DNA of 64,000 bases from Tamarix chinensis (lineage: Eukaryota > Streptophyta > Magnoliopsida > Caryophyllales > Tamaricaceae), in contig CM060172.1 in NCBI GenBank assembly GCA_030549775.1, positions 60,430,023 to 60,494,022 on the forward strand, read 5' to 3'. A program made the position numbers and the translations under genes. Positions within the stretch are counted from its first letter, which is position 1. The number at the start of each line of letters is the position of its first letter. This document shows, one piece after another, positions 37,781 to 51,650 of the stretch. Below the pieces are notes generated by a model. The model had not been told where the DNA came from. It searched no databases and was given only the letters and a program-made list of their open reading frames with translations.

Positions 37781-39603
37781 GGACGACTATGATCCATCCT
37801 TATCATCAATAAATGACTTGGATTATATCTCATAAAGGTTCGATAAAATTCAAGCAGAGAAAGATAAGAATCACCAAGCCATTATGATAAGAAATAGTGA
37901 ACTAAATCTAGTATGAGTGTTCCCTAAGTGAAACTATTGGGTCCGAAAAAGCTGCCCTAAAGGAAAATTTAGCCTTAAATGAACCTCATACTAGCCTCAA
38001 GATAAATCGACCCCATTAATCCCAAGGTTGACCTCGAGCTATCCACCCAAATAGCTTCAAATGACTTGATTGGTCTTCATAACTCCTTCAACCGCTTCCC
38101 TACATTGCTGACACTGAATTCCTCCCCTTTGCGTACCTTTACTTGTCCAAATCTATAAATATGAGGTCTTGAAATTATTTATGATCTCACTAAATCAATA
38201 TATATACTTTTTGTTTGCTCCTCCCTCTCTCTTCTTTCTCTCTCTACATCTCTCTATCCTCATAAATAACTCGATTAGCAGTTTTCACACAACAAAATCT
38301 AAAAATAATAATAATAAAACATTTTAAATTTACTTTTAGCTTAAGCATATAAAAGTATGATGATCATCAGTTTTATAATTTTTTGATATCTAAAATGGTC
38401 ATTTTGGAACTTGAAATATGAATAAAAACTAATAGTAATAGAAATATTTTTTTTGTCACAATCTTTGTTTAACATTTTGAACATAATTAAGAGATTTAGA
38501 AGAAATATAAGAAATCCAAATATTTATATTAAAAAAGAGCCTCAAAAGAATTTAAAGATAAAAAATAGTTTATAAGTCTTATCAAGCGTAAAAAATGTGA
38601 AAAATAACAAGAAACTGAGAATAAAATATTTTAAAAATATAACAAGGAATTTTAATTTTATAAATGATATAAGAAAATATTTAAAATAAGATAATTTTAT
38701 TTTAAAACCATGACGATGCTTAATTTTGAAGCAATGAACTTTTTATTACCCATCAAATAACTACAGCAACAACAATCATCTAATTTAAGACATACAATCT
38801 GTAGAAAATTGGACTGTCCAAAATAAAAACACCGAGTAAAGTCATAATTTAGTAGTTAAAATCTGCCAATATAGTAGATTAAAAATAAAAAGAATCGCGT
38901 CTAATTTGGACTTATTATCAAACTATCATGAAGTCGTACAAATACCGAAAAAGAAAGAATTAAAATCTGGAGCTTACGGAATCCTAGATTCCAACCTTAA
39001 TTACTCGCCTTCACTTTTTTGTCTACATAACATATATATTTCTGTACAAATGCTTGTCTGAGATAATAAAATATCAGTTTTTACGAATATATACTTACAA
39101 GAATTTTCCATTAGCTATAAAATAAACGCAACCACCTTCCCAAATTTTCAGGAAAAATCACGACAAGGGTTTCACGACTCCGAACACAATTTGGCTTAGT
39201 AACGCTGTACACAATTCATAATATTCTCCATCTTCATTTGCAAACACAAAATCTACCTATCCACTAAAATACAGAAGAGAAAAAGGGAATGAAGTAACAG
39301 GAAGGAAAAAGTAGCAAGATAAAAGAAATCAACAGAAACCTCTCCTCCCCAAAAAATTAAAAAGGACGGAAAAAAAAGGACATGATAAAGAAAACATAAT
39401 TAATAAATGAAGGAAAAAAAACCCCGTCCGATGACATTGATAGTCAGACCACTATCGTGGACTGCTTGAGGCAAAGGGCTGCCTCAATTCAAGACAAGTA
39501 CCGAGATGAAGGGCTTATGCGACCTGCCTTCCCCGCCTTCATTCTCAATGAAGCTCTTCTCAAAACGAACTCTCGCCTTTGTTTGGCCATTCACGTTCAC
39601 ATC
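37781..39603. other. Interval between unit F and the kinase gene; includes the kinase 3' flank
   Basis: Positions about 37,880-38,110 have a coding-like texture (for example a frame reading SEKAALKENLALNEP, then after a stop VDLELSTQIASNDL) and may be a relic of an unrecognised coding sequence; I cannot assign it. A CTCTCT-rich run lies at about 38,222-38,256 and a short (AAT)n at about 38,302-38,316. The last few hundred bases before 39,604 should include the 3' UTR of the minus-strand kinase gene; no polyadenylation site is asserted. Confidence 0.4.
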
Positions 39604-42600
39604 TCATATATGTGAGAACCTAAGGCTTTCCGATCTCGCTTCTGGATTTTCACTCCTATCTGTATCAGAATTCTCCCTGTGGGATTCAATCTCTGTACTA
39701 TTTGCGCGAGTTCTCCGGTGTCTTCGATCCTGGGGGCACCAAAACAAAAGAAAAAAAGGCAACAAAAGTGTAAATATTCTTTTTACATAATATAGATGTA
39801 CACTTTATGAATTTATATTATATAAATCATAAGTTTAATATTCTCATTAGTACCATCAATTGCAATAGCTTTTCCATTATGATTCTAGCATTTGAACTCT
39901 ACGTATCCTCTACATTCTTTTATATTATCTGACTACGTAATCAGTATGGGTTTTTGTATATATGGGATATTGTAAACTGTAAATGAAAGAGAAGATTCAC
40001 ATGTATTAATGAGAATCAGAAGTCATACTCTTTACTTTCTCTATATTGTTATATTATCTTTTTCTAAGTTTATCTATATTACAACATACATACATATTCC
40101 ATCTGTTATGGATTGTCCTCTTTCCAACTAGTTTCAAAGGAGCCTGAAACCATTTTTCAGCATTTTAATTCTCCAACATACAAAATACGCAACAGTGAAA
40201 AATTTTATTACCTACACCAAGGTGGACAAGTTTATACACCTAAAGGCACAGTTTGGCATCCAGATAATTTCTTAATTAAATATCCATGTCAGGTCATGCA
40301 TGTATGTGACCCATCACTTTTTGAGAAATCTCACAACTATTCTTACCTTTCATCACAATTTGCCGCAATTGTTCATTAAACAATGATATAAGATTATAAA
40401 ACATGTTTCAAAATGCCAATTTTCATCATTAAGCAATGATTTCCTAATATTAATTAAAAACAAAGTAAAATAATTTCCTATGACTGAAAATTCCGTAAAA
40501 GAGAACATAAAAATATCCCACTTGGTATGGGGGTAATACGGGTGGAAAAATTTCTCCTCTATTTTACATCTTTTATATTAAGTATTTAATAATAATAAAT
40601 ATATTTTAATGAAATACCCATTTTAGATTAAATTAAGATCTAAAATAGGTATTTATTAGAATAAAAATATTTAATTTGAAATAGATTATATAAGATATAT
40701 AAAATATGGGGGTAATTTTTCCACCCCTATTACCCCCATACCAAAAGAGCACTTAATGAATTTATTCTCCTTTTCCCCCTGACCTAGAGTGGCTCTTGGA
40801 TATCAGAAACAGATAAATGGGTGGTTTTCTGAGCTTTACTATCAAAATAAAGCTATGAAAGCTTTTGCCATCACTCACTATGGAATACTAAGGCGCTTCA
40901 GGCATTAAGCGAGTGAAATTTTTCAACAGTGATAACTGGCCATGCCATGGCATAGAACTAGCCACACAAAGGTGATGACCAAACAGTAGAATATGAATAT
41001 TTAGGCTAACTGCAAATAATGGATGCTCCAAGTCCACGAGAAGAATCCATAATTCATATTTTATTTTATTTTTTATCTAGGCACTATTTTACATGGCCAA
41101 AGGACCTCTCCACTCATGCCGCACTCTATTACCGAACAATTTGTCCCTATGAACTTGAACACAGAATTTAATGACTGCATCAACTTGTGTTACTCTTTCA
41201 TTTATGCCATTCCTTGAGATTTAGTATTCCCTTCATTCTTTAATGTAATTTGGCGGCAATGCCAATAACACATGGCTCAACAGTCAGATCAAATTAACTA
41301 CTCGTGAGTTTCTGTATTGTATCCTAACATCTTATTTGCAGCATACAGGAAGATAAACCAAAACAAAAACCCACATTTTTGGGGATGAGGGCATCGTGTG
41401 CAAAGTTTTATGCAAAAAGAAAGCCTATCAAAGACATAACAATAATAAGACGTCAAGGGCATTGCAGTTACAAACCTCTCTTGGTACGGGGTATTCATCA
41501 GATTCAAGCATACGGACAACCTGGCCCATCTTGGGTCGCTTGTCACCATCTGGATCAACACACTTCAAAGCAGTCAAAAGAGCTCGTTTCAGGGTTTTTG
41601 TTGTTGGCCTTGTCTCAATGTTTGGGTCCACAACTTCCTCTGATCGTCTGCTTCCAACCATCATTTTCAGCCAATCTACCAGATTGACCTGCAAGCATAA
41701 GAGATTCCAAACTTTTAGGACTAACAATCTGTAAAATATAAATCGTGAAGGTACCAGAAGGCCACGCAGTGAAAAAATTGCTCTGATGATGCGACTACAA
41801 CTTAGCTTTGTTATATCTGTTCTCACCCTATCTGGACCTCAGTTGGTGAAAACAATAAATGAATAGATAATCCAAAAATAATGGGGCCACCTTTGGCCAC
41901 AGCCAAAACAATGTCACCAGCATAGTTACCGAATTCCAGGTAAGAGAAAATAATTACTCACAAATTAAGAACATGTTAAATTCAGAAGTGACACACTTTA
42001 AATCCTATCCAGAAGCAACCATTGATGAAATCAACCACTAGAATTTCATCATTTTTATGCCACATGCTAACACATGATAAGATAGAAAACCTGAACTCAC
42101 TGGAAAAGAATACATAGCACACTAGGTAGGAAATATGAAAAGTGAGGTATCCAGGATTCTGATACTAGTTAACAACTAATCAACTATCTACGCTGTCTTC
42201 CTTGCAACATTATCAAACGACCTTAAGCAAGGCTGCAGGGCTTTCCAAGGGTGAGGAAAACATCAAACAACAATTGGCATGAGAATAATTACAAAATGAA
42301 TGTTATCTATCCCTCAACCACATGCTTCCATCGTCAATGGATTATTTGAACCAAAAATTCAAAGCAACATTAACACAGGCAAACCTCTTGAGTTGGCCGG
42401 CCATAGTCCACAGGATCCCTTCCAGTAATAGCTTCTAAAAGCAAGACTCCAAAGCTATAAACATCGCTTTTTTCATTTAGAAGGCCAGTGTTTGCATACT
42501 CAGGAGCCACATAACTGCAAGATGTGATGTTCAAAAAGTTAACAGACTAATTGAATTGTAGGAATATAATACTGAACTACTTGTAGAAACAATTATGAGC

Positions 42601-44563
42601 CTTCTCACCACAAACAACCAAAGAATAAAGGAAAAGGAGGAACCAAAAGCTACGCATAAACCAGGTATATATAGATGCATACATACCCAAAGGTTCCCAT
42701 AACTCGAGTTGTGACATGACTTTCCCCACTCCCTAAAAGCTTAGCCAGTCCAAAATCTGAAACTTTAGCATTGAACTCATCATCGATCAAAATGTTGCTC
42801 GACTTAATGTCTCGGTGCACAACCTTTGGTTCAATGGCCTCATGGAGATAGGCAAGGCTGCAGCAAACATCCCACAATTAATACAACCTTGAGTTTTAAA
42901 CTAATGCCACACATGTCCTGAATTCATCCACAGGATGCACATTAAAGAAACAGAAAAATAAAATATAAAAAATGACCGATCCATAAACATGACTACTGTT
43001 TGCTTACACCATGAAAGTGTCTCCATTTATACTTTCATATACACTTCCTAGACATCTATATTCTAAAAGTGCAGAAACAGAGGTGGATACACTTTCAACT
43101 GAAACACAGGATAAAAACAATAAGTGCCTCTAGTTAGGATTAATGCCTGTAACAAAATACATTTCCTCAAACATCCACAAACAACACAGATCATTAGCTT
43201 CAGGGATGGGTACACGACATTTAAAAAACTGAGATCTATCAAACGACAACACTTATGGTAGTAAACAAGCATCAGAACAGAGCAAATAGCAAAGTTGTAA
43301 CTCTTATATTGGTTTTTTCTTTGGGGAGGGGGGAGGGCAGGGGACCCAGAGCTGGGTAAGAAGTAGCAAATTTGATTTCTATACAGGTTAAACCACACAA
43401 GTTCAATGGTAACGAGTCAATCCTGGCCAACTTACGCCTTAGCTGTGCCAAGTAAAACCTTCATCCTGGCCTCCCATGTCAGATATCCACGTTGTCGCAT
43501 TGCACCATGAAGCCACTGCTCTAAATTTCCATTGTTAACGTATTCATAGACCAACATCCTGTCGTTCATATAAAGTCATATCATTTTTCTTTTGGGGCAA
43601 TTGATCAGCAAACAGCATATTGCTAACTAAGGTAGCCTCTCATGATGATTATGTAAAATATACATCTTAATCAGTTCTAGATAAAGTTCAATGTAACCTG
43701 TGAGTGCCTTCAATGCAGTATCCCAAAAGACGAACCAAATTCTTATGGCGCACATGGCCAATGGCGTCAACTTCCACTCTAAATTCCTTCTCGGCTTGGC
43801 CCCTACAAGAAAGGGAGAAAATTTTACTTAAAGGGTAATATCACAAAGATAGAAAAAATACCAAAAACAAGTTAGAGAAACCAATAAATCACATTGAGAC
43901 TCACAGATTGTTCAAGATCTTCTTAATTGCCACGGGATTTCCATTTGTCAAGCGACCACGGTAAACAACTCCATATCCACCCTCGCCAATAACATTTTCC
44001 TTAGAAAATCGGTTAGTTGCAATTTCAAGATCCCTCAATGTAAACCAGTGTCCCCAACCCAAGTGTGAGAATTCAGGCAGGCCACTGAGAGGAGAAGGGG
44101 AGGTTATAGGATGTGAAGAAGCTGATTTGTATATCGCAGCATTTCCAGAACCTCCTTCTTCGCCAAACTGAGGCCCACCACCGTCCATACAGGGAAATGA
44201 ACCTGACTGGCTGCTGTTATCTCCACTCTTCATTTTCCCCATATCTTCATGGACCATCACCTGATCAGGCTCATAATCACCGAATTTGTCCTGAATCGTG
44301 GGGAAATTTCCATTTCGACTGCCAAAATTATGACTGGATGTCTGGTCCACTCTCACTTCTTTAATCTCTTTGGAAATGGTAGGGATTTGAGCTAGGCTCA
44401 GTTTGTCCCTAGGCCTTCTTGCTTTCTTGCGCGATGTAAGACACAGAAGAACAAGACCAAGGATGACTATGATGAACAATCCGATAGCAATAGCAACTAA
44501 CTCCCAAACCTTGAGGCCTAATATCGTTCCCTTTGACAATTGGGCATTAAGATTGTTTGCCAT
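39604..44563 (-). CDS. Receptor-like protein kinase, At2g42960/At3g59110-like (seven coding exons)
   Basis: Exons, in transcript order: 44,563-43,905; 43,802-43,698; 43,558-43,436; 42,857-42,687; 42,514-42,385; 41,688-41,476; 39,729-39,604. All junctions are GT-AG and keep frame, giving 508 codons. The protein has a short outer tail, one membrane segment at about residues 19-42, a basic RKKARRPR stop-transfer stretch, a low-complexity linker, and a Ser/Thr kinase domain. Visible catalytic features are GEGGYGVV (193-200), VAIKK (K214), a likely helix-C Glu near 230, HRD (310-312), DFG (330-332) and APE (356-358). These are all intact, so it should be an active plasma-membrane kinase with almost no extracellular domain. 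The tail is Arg/Ser-rich (DRRHRRTR). Family and length fit the plant group named; ligand and substrate are unknown. The last intron is 1.7 kb and carries a MITE-like repeat. Confidence 0.93.
40522..40744. mobile_element. MITE-like 223-bp inverted repeat in the last kinase intron
   Basis: The left end TTGGTATGGGGGTAATACGG, followed by GTGGAAAAATT, is mirrored at the right end. Its complement reads TTGGTATGGGGGTAATAGGG, then GTGGAAAAATT. Complementarity continues with gaps through the AT-rich centre, around AATACCCATTTTAGA / TCTAAAATAGGTATT. There is no coding capacity. A target duplication could not be fixed with certainty, so the superfamily is not assigned. Confidence 0.75.
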
Positions 44564-45165
44564 TGTTCTAAGATGCCAATATACCTACAGACGGCAAAGG
44601 AATTGTAGGAAGGAAATTATGTGAGAATTGTTTGAGACATACTAGCTAGCTACTGCTGAAAGCAAAAATCTAAGTATGCAAATTCAGCCATTCACGAACA
44701 GCTACCAGCTTCAGGGTTTCAGTTATCTCATTGGTCACTCTTCCCGCTCAGAAGCAGCAGGGAAGCTAAAATGACATGGCATAGGTTTCACTGGGCAGCC
44801 CTAATTAAACTTCGAGAAATCAATCACAAATCAAGACATTAAAATGCAAACTATCAACCAATTAAACAGACCAGAAAGCAATAAAGCAGCAGAAGCAAAA
44901 AAAAAAAAGAAGGTAAAATAGAATTCTATAATTCCTCACAATAATCGCTAGGAGCATACTTCATCACACGCAAATGCAGATCCAAAAACCAGAAAAGGGA
45001 AAATATGAATACCAACCACATACAACCCAAGCTCCTAATTCACCGAAATTTAGGGTATCAAGGGAAAATTGAACGAAAATAAAAACAAAATGAGAGAGAG
45101 AGAGAGAGAGGAAGAAGACTGAAGTTTGACTGCCCCTGGAAGTTAGTAGTAATTCAATTGCTTAC
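44564..45165 (-). other. Probable 5'-leader exon end and leader intron of the kinase gene
   Basis: On the minus strand a good donor (CTCTGG/GTAAGC, exon end at 45,166) and acceptor (CTGTAG/GTATAT, exon start at 44,584) would place a 581-bp intron (45,165-44,585) in the 5' UTR, with 21 nt of leader before the ATG at 44,563. A (GA)n run at about 45,092-45,110 lies inside it. The upstream leader exon would lie between 45,166 and about 45,600; its start is not determined. This is inference from splice motifs. Confidence 0.5.
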
Positions 45166-45606
45166 CCAGAGTGCCGACTTCGACAACTGTGACCTTCAGA
45201 CGCCCAGATCTCAAAACCCTTCAATTCAAACAAAGAACATAAGCACGGATCTCTTCGTATAGATGCTCTGTAGCTGGAATTGCTAAAAAAAAAAAAAAAA
45301 ACTCAAATCAAGGAGGAGACAAAAAATTGCAGAAAAGGGAGACTTGGCCCTAGTCGGGAAATTGCAGTTCTCTGAATCTAAGCTTAAATGAAGCTTTCTC
45401 ACATCGAACTCGACAACCTTTTCCTAAGAGCTCAATACAAGCACATACATGGAAACAGAAATGGTGCTGTTGATTTTGAAAGGAGGGGAATAGGAACATG
45501 GAAATCGGGTAGACAATTATTTTCCTTGAAGAAAGGAGAGAGGTGCTGCTGTGGCGGTGGTGGCGGTGGTGTGTGGTCGGCGTGGGTGTGGAGTTGTCAG
45601 TGGTAG

Positions 45607-46289
45607 CCTCGTAGGTGATGAGACAATTTGGCTCTCAGACCAGCAAAAAATATCAGAAGAAAAAGAATAACGGTTGGATGGTCTTAGATAATTTTGACAA
45701 ATATTAATTTATAAACTAGTAACTAGAGTTACTCGTTGATTTAGGTTTATTTATATTTTTATAAAAATTACCTTTTCTATTAGTTCAAATTGATTACATA
45801 AAATAATACCATATAACTAATTTACCACAACTTATTTTAAAATATATATATATATTATCCATAAAAAAAGATAATTAAAAAATTAAATTTAAAAACCGAC
45901 CTAATTAATATAAAAAATATATGATTAATCTATATGAAAAATAAAAATTTAATTCAACCTAATCCTTAATTTTCTTTAAAACCTAATCTTGAGAATGGAA
46001 AAATACTTAAATGTAATTGAAATAATTAACTAATCAATCAATTAATATTTGAACCAAATACCAAAATGACTCATTTATGTTTATCAAATATTAAAATAGT
46101 CATTTCAACTAAAAACGAAACAAAAAGCCCCTTTGTTAGTTCTAAAGTAACGCGTAAACACTCCTAACCATTACGTGTGTTTCAATAAAACTTTTATAAA
46201 CACGCTTAATAGATAGGTATGTTCAAATATTTTTATATGAAACATGCAAAATAACTAGTTGTGTTTCTATAGGATTTTGATTTATTAAT
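45607..46289. other. AT-rich interval upstream of the kinase gene
   Basis: No gene is seen. The first part should contain the kinase promoter (minus-strand direction), but no unambiguous TATA element or conserved box was identified. A TATATA run lies near 45,844-45,856. Confidence 0.35.
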
Positions 46290-46968
46290 TTGTACATCAT
46301 ATCCCATTATCTAAACGTCATACCCCATCCTTTGAACACCACGCCCCATTATTTCTACATCATACCTCATCATTTGAACACCATACCCTATCATTTATAA
46401 ATTATATCCCATTATTTCTAAACTATACCCCCAACATTTCTACCCGTGCCCTATCATTTATACACCATGCTCCATCCCCTATACACCGTACCCCATCATT
46501 TCTATACTATACTCCATCATTTCTATACCATACTTCGTCATTTATATACGATACCCCGTCATTTCTACACTATGCCTCATCTTGTTTACACCACGCCCCA
46601 TTATTTCTACACCATATCCTATTATTTCTAAACCATACCCCATCATTTGAACACTATGTCCTATCGTTTCTCAAACATGCCCCATCATTTCAAAACCATA
46701 CATAATCTTTTATACACGATACCTTATCATTTTCTATATTATGCCCCATCATTTCTACACCATACCCCATTATTTTTACATAATACCCTATCATGTCTAA
46801 ACCATATCCCATCATTTATATACTATACACCATTATTTTTAAACCACAACCACCATTTGAAATGATGGGACGCGGTGTAAATGTGATAGGATATGGTGTT
46901 CAAATGATGGGACATGGTATAGAAATGACAGAGCATGGTGTATAAATGATGGAGTATGGTGTATAAAT
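46290..46968. repeat. 21-bp minisatellite with a strand switch
   Basis: From 46,290 to about 46,857 the plus strand repeats a unit close to CATCATTTCTACACCATACC plus C (about 27 degenerate copies). From about 46,858 to 46,968 the unit appears as its complement, close to GGGACATGGTGTAGAAATGA (about five copies). The junction reads ACCATTTGAAATGATGG. The region could fold into a long imperfect hairpin. Frames rich in Tyr, His and Phe here are translated repeat. Confidence 0.88.
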
Positions 46969-47169
46969 TAAATGTTTTAAGTTTTGACACCAAACACTAA
47001 CCAAAGCATACAAGCCACCGGATTAGGTGTTTCAAGGGAACACCAAACAAAGCACCACAATATTATCATTTTGATCCATATTAAATTTAGGCTAAACATG
47101 GTTGAAATCGTGATCAAAATATTGTACTTATATAGAACCATTAATATAGAATGCCCAAATGAAGAACAT

Positions 47170-48724
47170 TAGATAACAAGCAAACATGGCACCAATCAAG
47201 TGGATTGGTCTGCTGGTCTAGTCGTATCAAACCTAAATAGAAAAATAAAACCGAAGAACTGATCGACTGGTTAGTTCTACCGGTCTACTATTCATAGGAG
47301 ACTAGTCGATCGGTTTGACCAAACCGATCGATGTGTCTAGACTGAAACTAGGAAACTTTGGCCACAAGGCACCTACTAGATGGGTTTGACAAACTGATCG
47401 ACCACTCATAGGAACCAGTTGACTAGTTCATCAAACAAACCGACTATTCATGTGACCAACTGATTGAAATTTCCAAACCAAGCAATTATTTATGCAATCA
47501 TTCGATCGGTTCAACAAACCAATTAACTGGTCCGGGTAAAACAAAACCTAAACATGCAATCCACTTAGCAGAATTTTGCCAAACATTAGCATATCAATCC
47601 TAGCATGCTTTTATGTTATAAAATATATAAAATTCATACTCCTTGTATGAATTCACATAAAACATGGCAGGAATCAATACTCAATAAGATCATGCTTGAA
47701 GTTCACCAACTCATGCTTAATATTAAAAATACTTAAACATGCTCCAAAACTTCATAAATAGAAATATGGCAACATGCTAAAAATTAAGAACCCAACATAT
47801 TACATTAATATCACAAAACATGATAACCACTCAAAACCACAACAAACAACACAATACCTTATTCATATTAGAGATACGAAGGCCTTACCTTAAAGTAAAT
47901 CTTCTAGCACAAAACTCATACTTGATGGCTATGTGGTAGGACCTCGATTCCTTTGAGAATCAAAAGCCAATTCCATTAAAAAATCCTTTTTAAACTGAAA
48001 TAGAATAAAATAAAATAAAATCAGAAAAAGAATAAGAATAACAAAAACACAACTCAAACTTTTTTCAGGAACATAATTCCAAGAAAAATGAAAGTAGAAT
48101 CTTCAACCTTTCTAAACCTTAATAGAAATGAATAACAAGCAGTTGGAGTTGTACTTAAAAACAAGGGGAAAAGGGAGAAGAATGGGGAATACTTAACATT
48201 TAGCAATTTTCACTAAGGGAGTAGAAGTAGAGAGAGCAATAACACATGTAAGAAATGAAAATGAATAAGGAATAAAGGGTTTAGAAGTGAGGGATGGTCA
48301 AAATCCACAAGAGGGAGAGAGACAATACTAGTATGGTTGAGTGTGGACAACTAAGGGGTAAGGGAATAATTTAAATGATGTAAAAGTAATCCCAAAGCAC
48401 CACAATATACTCATTATCACAAATAGATTTTAATTAGAAGTCGTTATAAATATTATAAAGATATTCAAATCAAAATTAGAAAAGGATAAAAAATCGCAAG
48501 ATAACGAGTCGGTCATTTGAGCAAACTAATCAGTTGGTTCGTCTAAAATAAAATTGTCAATATCTGATCGTACCAGTCAATCGGTTAGGCAAATCAATCA
48601 ATTGGTACGTCTAAAATTCACATTTTTATTAGAATTTCAAGCCATTTTCAAAACAATAACTAAGTTACTCTACGTCAACATACTTTTAAATATATTTTGA
48701 AAGATTTTAGGACCAGATATTACA
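47170..48724 (+). mobile_element. Unit K: LTR-like remnant with GACTGGT modules and a clear right end
   Basis: The right end reads GACCAGATATTACA at 48,724, followed by GAGGA, and a purine-rich block precedes it (about 48,120-48,360). Positions 47,195-47,530 and 48,495-48,620 hold degenerate modules around ACCGATCGACTGGT and TCAAACAAACCGA. They include a perfect hairpin at 47,306-47,331 (11-bp arms TCGATCGGTTT / AAACCGATCGA, 4-nt loop). Related phrases occur about 150-270 bp before the ends of units E and J. No start with a GAGGA flank was found. No gene. Confidence 0.45.
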
Positions 48725-49107
48725 GAGGAAGTCAAGTTGCTTGATTTAGTACAAAAATTCAAATGGAAAGGGTGGCATGAAGGGGAAGAACGTGCAGGGA
48801 TGGAGTGGGGTTTCAATAAAAAAATACAACTTGGTTAAGGTTCTAGTTACTAAAACTAAACTAGAGAAAATAGAGGGAAAAATTGGTTGTAAAGTCAGTG
48901 TTATATGATTAAACAAACACGTGTTAAAGGTCCAAACTAAAGTTAAAATTAATAACCTAAATAAATTTATAATATAATTTCCTCATAATAATACACATAA
49001 TAATAATGCATTTAATGAAAACATTCTAAAATAATTATTGCAATTAATTACACATAAACACCAAATTTATAATTAAGCTTTTACAGATAGTGTATTGGAC
49101 GTATTGA
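48725..49107. other. Short non-coding interval left of unit G
   Basis: Purine-rich then AT-rich text with no gene. It probably belongs to the unit that K entered. It ends at the TAACA flank of unit G (49,108-49,112). Confidence 0.35.
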
Positions 49108-51650
49108 TAACATGTAACGCCCCATTTTCATATTTGAAATTTTTCATTTTGAAAGGATTTTGCATAATCTAAATAAGAAGTGCAAGGTGTTACTGCTACA
49201 TCAAACGTATAGAAGGTATAACCTATACCCAATTCATGTTAGATGAAAATCTAAAAAGTAAAATCATATGTCACGATCAAGTGGACTTCACGCTTGATTC
49301 CAACACTATAACTTTACAAAATCCAATGAGAGAAAATATAATAGAGAGAAAGGCACAAGACTTCAAATAAAACTAGGTCACATACCCCAACTACTGTTGG
49401 ACAACTCTAATATCAACCCAACCCCATAGAAAGTTATAGAATAACCATTGCATGGGCACCAAACATCTAAAAAATTGTAGTATTAATACGATATATATAT
49501 ATATATATATTGATTAAATCCTACATACTAAAAGTGATAACATGCAACACGTAAAGCATTAAGGGCCATGCTTAAAGTAGTAAAATACCATAATACATGG
49601 TAATAGAACGATCATGGATAAATTCACCTTAAAACAATTTTTCATATTATTCGGCATCATTCATTTAAATCACTTTAAATTATATGAAACACTTGGAATA
49701 ATTTGATACACTTACAAAATTTTGAAACATGGAGATTATGATACTAAATATAGTAAATAATATAATCCATATTTCAATGGTTACTTTGTGCCTTATCCAA
49801 TGTTATCAGACCATTCATTCACAAACACACTCGTCTTACTTATCCTACTTATTCCCTATCTTACACATGTTACTATGATTCCCTTATCATTTTATGAAAT
49901 ATAGCATTACTCACATCCAAGACACGACAACCAAGGAACCTACACGAAAATCCATAGCCTACTGACTAAGAAGACCACACAATATCTAAAGCACGGCGAT
50001 TAAAGAAAACAATATTAACACAACACCTATAACATTATCGGCTATTGCAACCAAATAAACCACCACATACACCTCTAACCTCAAGTATTAATACCCTTTA
50101 TAGGTTTCATAAATTACCTTTGGAGTAGAGTATCAAGACGACACACTACCAACATAACATCATATACAAAATAACACGGAAGACATCTAAAACATAACCT
50201 TACCTTAGAGGTCATCCCGATACTACTCAAGGTGATATATATACAATTGTCAACTAATCTATTATAGCTAGTCATCAAAACTCCTATAGGTAGACTAAAA
50301 TCACTAGCTAATAAATAATTAACATAAGACACCCTTAAACTCATTTATTTTGCTTGTCACTTAAATTACTAAAAAATTCCCATATATATTATTAATCACC
50401 CCCCTCGGATAAGTTTACACACCCTTTTCAAAAAATATTACCATTCACACAAGTTAATACTCACACATAACTATATTTGTAAAAATATACCAAGAATCTT
50501 ATAGTTAAAAACTAAAAACTATTTATTAACAGAAAATATTATTCACGCTCAAACCCGTTAAGTTACTATTTATGAAAGGTAATATTTAAGATAAAATAAA
50601 TTTTGAAAAAAATATTTCAAAACATTCACAAGTTATCAAAATGCCCTATATTTTACAAAATAACTCAAAATATATTTAACTTTTTTTTTTATAAAAAGAC
50701 ACTTGTATGCTAAAATCTCTCTCGAACTTCTAGAATCTTATTAAAATAATAAATGCTCATAATATATCATGAAAAATAATATATATTGTAATAAAGACGA
50801 TTATAACACACTAAATTTCAAAAACTAGCATAATCAAATTAGAATAAAGTAAAATGATTATATTACCCCTAAACCCTAAAAATAATAAAAATATCATACT
50901 TCCTGGCATATAAAGATCCAACTCCTCAAACTTTGCACACTATTCATTGAATACATCACGAACACATTAGAATGCATAAAAGTTTAGGAAATTCATAGGT
51001 CACAAGTAAATGGACAAAAGTACCCTTTTATGCTAAAACTTCATTAAATCATAACTTTAATTATACAAAACCAAAATCAAGACTTTGAATATAACAAAAT
51101 ACATCAGAAAACCTAAACGATACATTGACATCATCAACATACACAAAATAGAAAACGAACACTAAAATCTACAGAATGACTAAAAATACCCATTATTCAT
51201 GCTCAACGTTCAACTAAATCATTCATACCCTATACATGATATAACCCTAACATGATATGAAGGAAAATGAGCCAAATAACCTCAAGAATACACCTATAGA
51301 ATCTAAAAGCCATCACACAACAATAAACCACAAAATCATCACAAACTGGAAACCCTACGATAACCAAACATAGAAATTTCAACACTTTAACACGTATAAT
51401 AATGATAATAGCTCAAATTCTATCTACGTGTAGTTTTTTTTTATGTTTACTTATTCTCCAAATATCCTAAAGTAGCCATAGAACTTCCTCCTATTGAAAT
51501 TCTTGCTCAAAAACACCTAAAATATGTAAAATCCAAACAAACTAACAAGAAATTTAAGGAAGAAAAATAGAGGAACAAGGGAGAACAAGTGGTTAAATTT
51601 GAGAGAGAAAATGGGAGAGAAGAAGTTGAAGAAATGATGTTGGAATAAAT

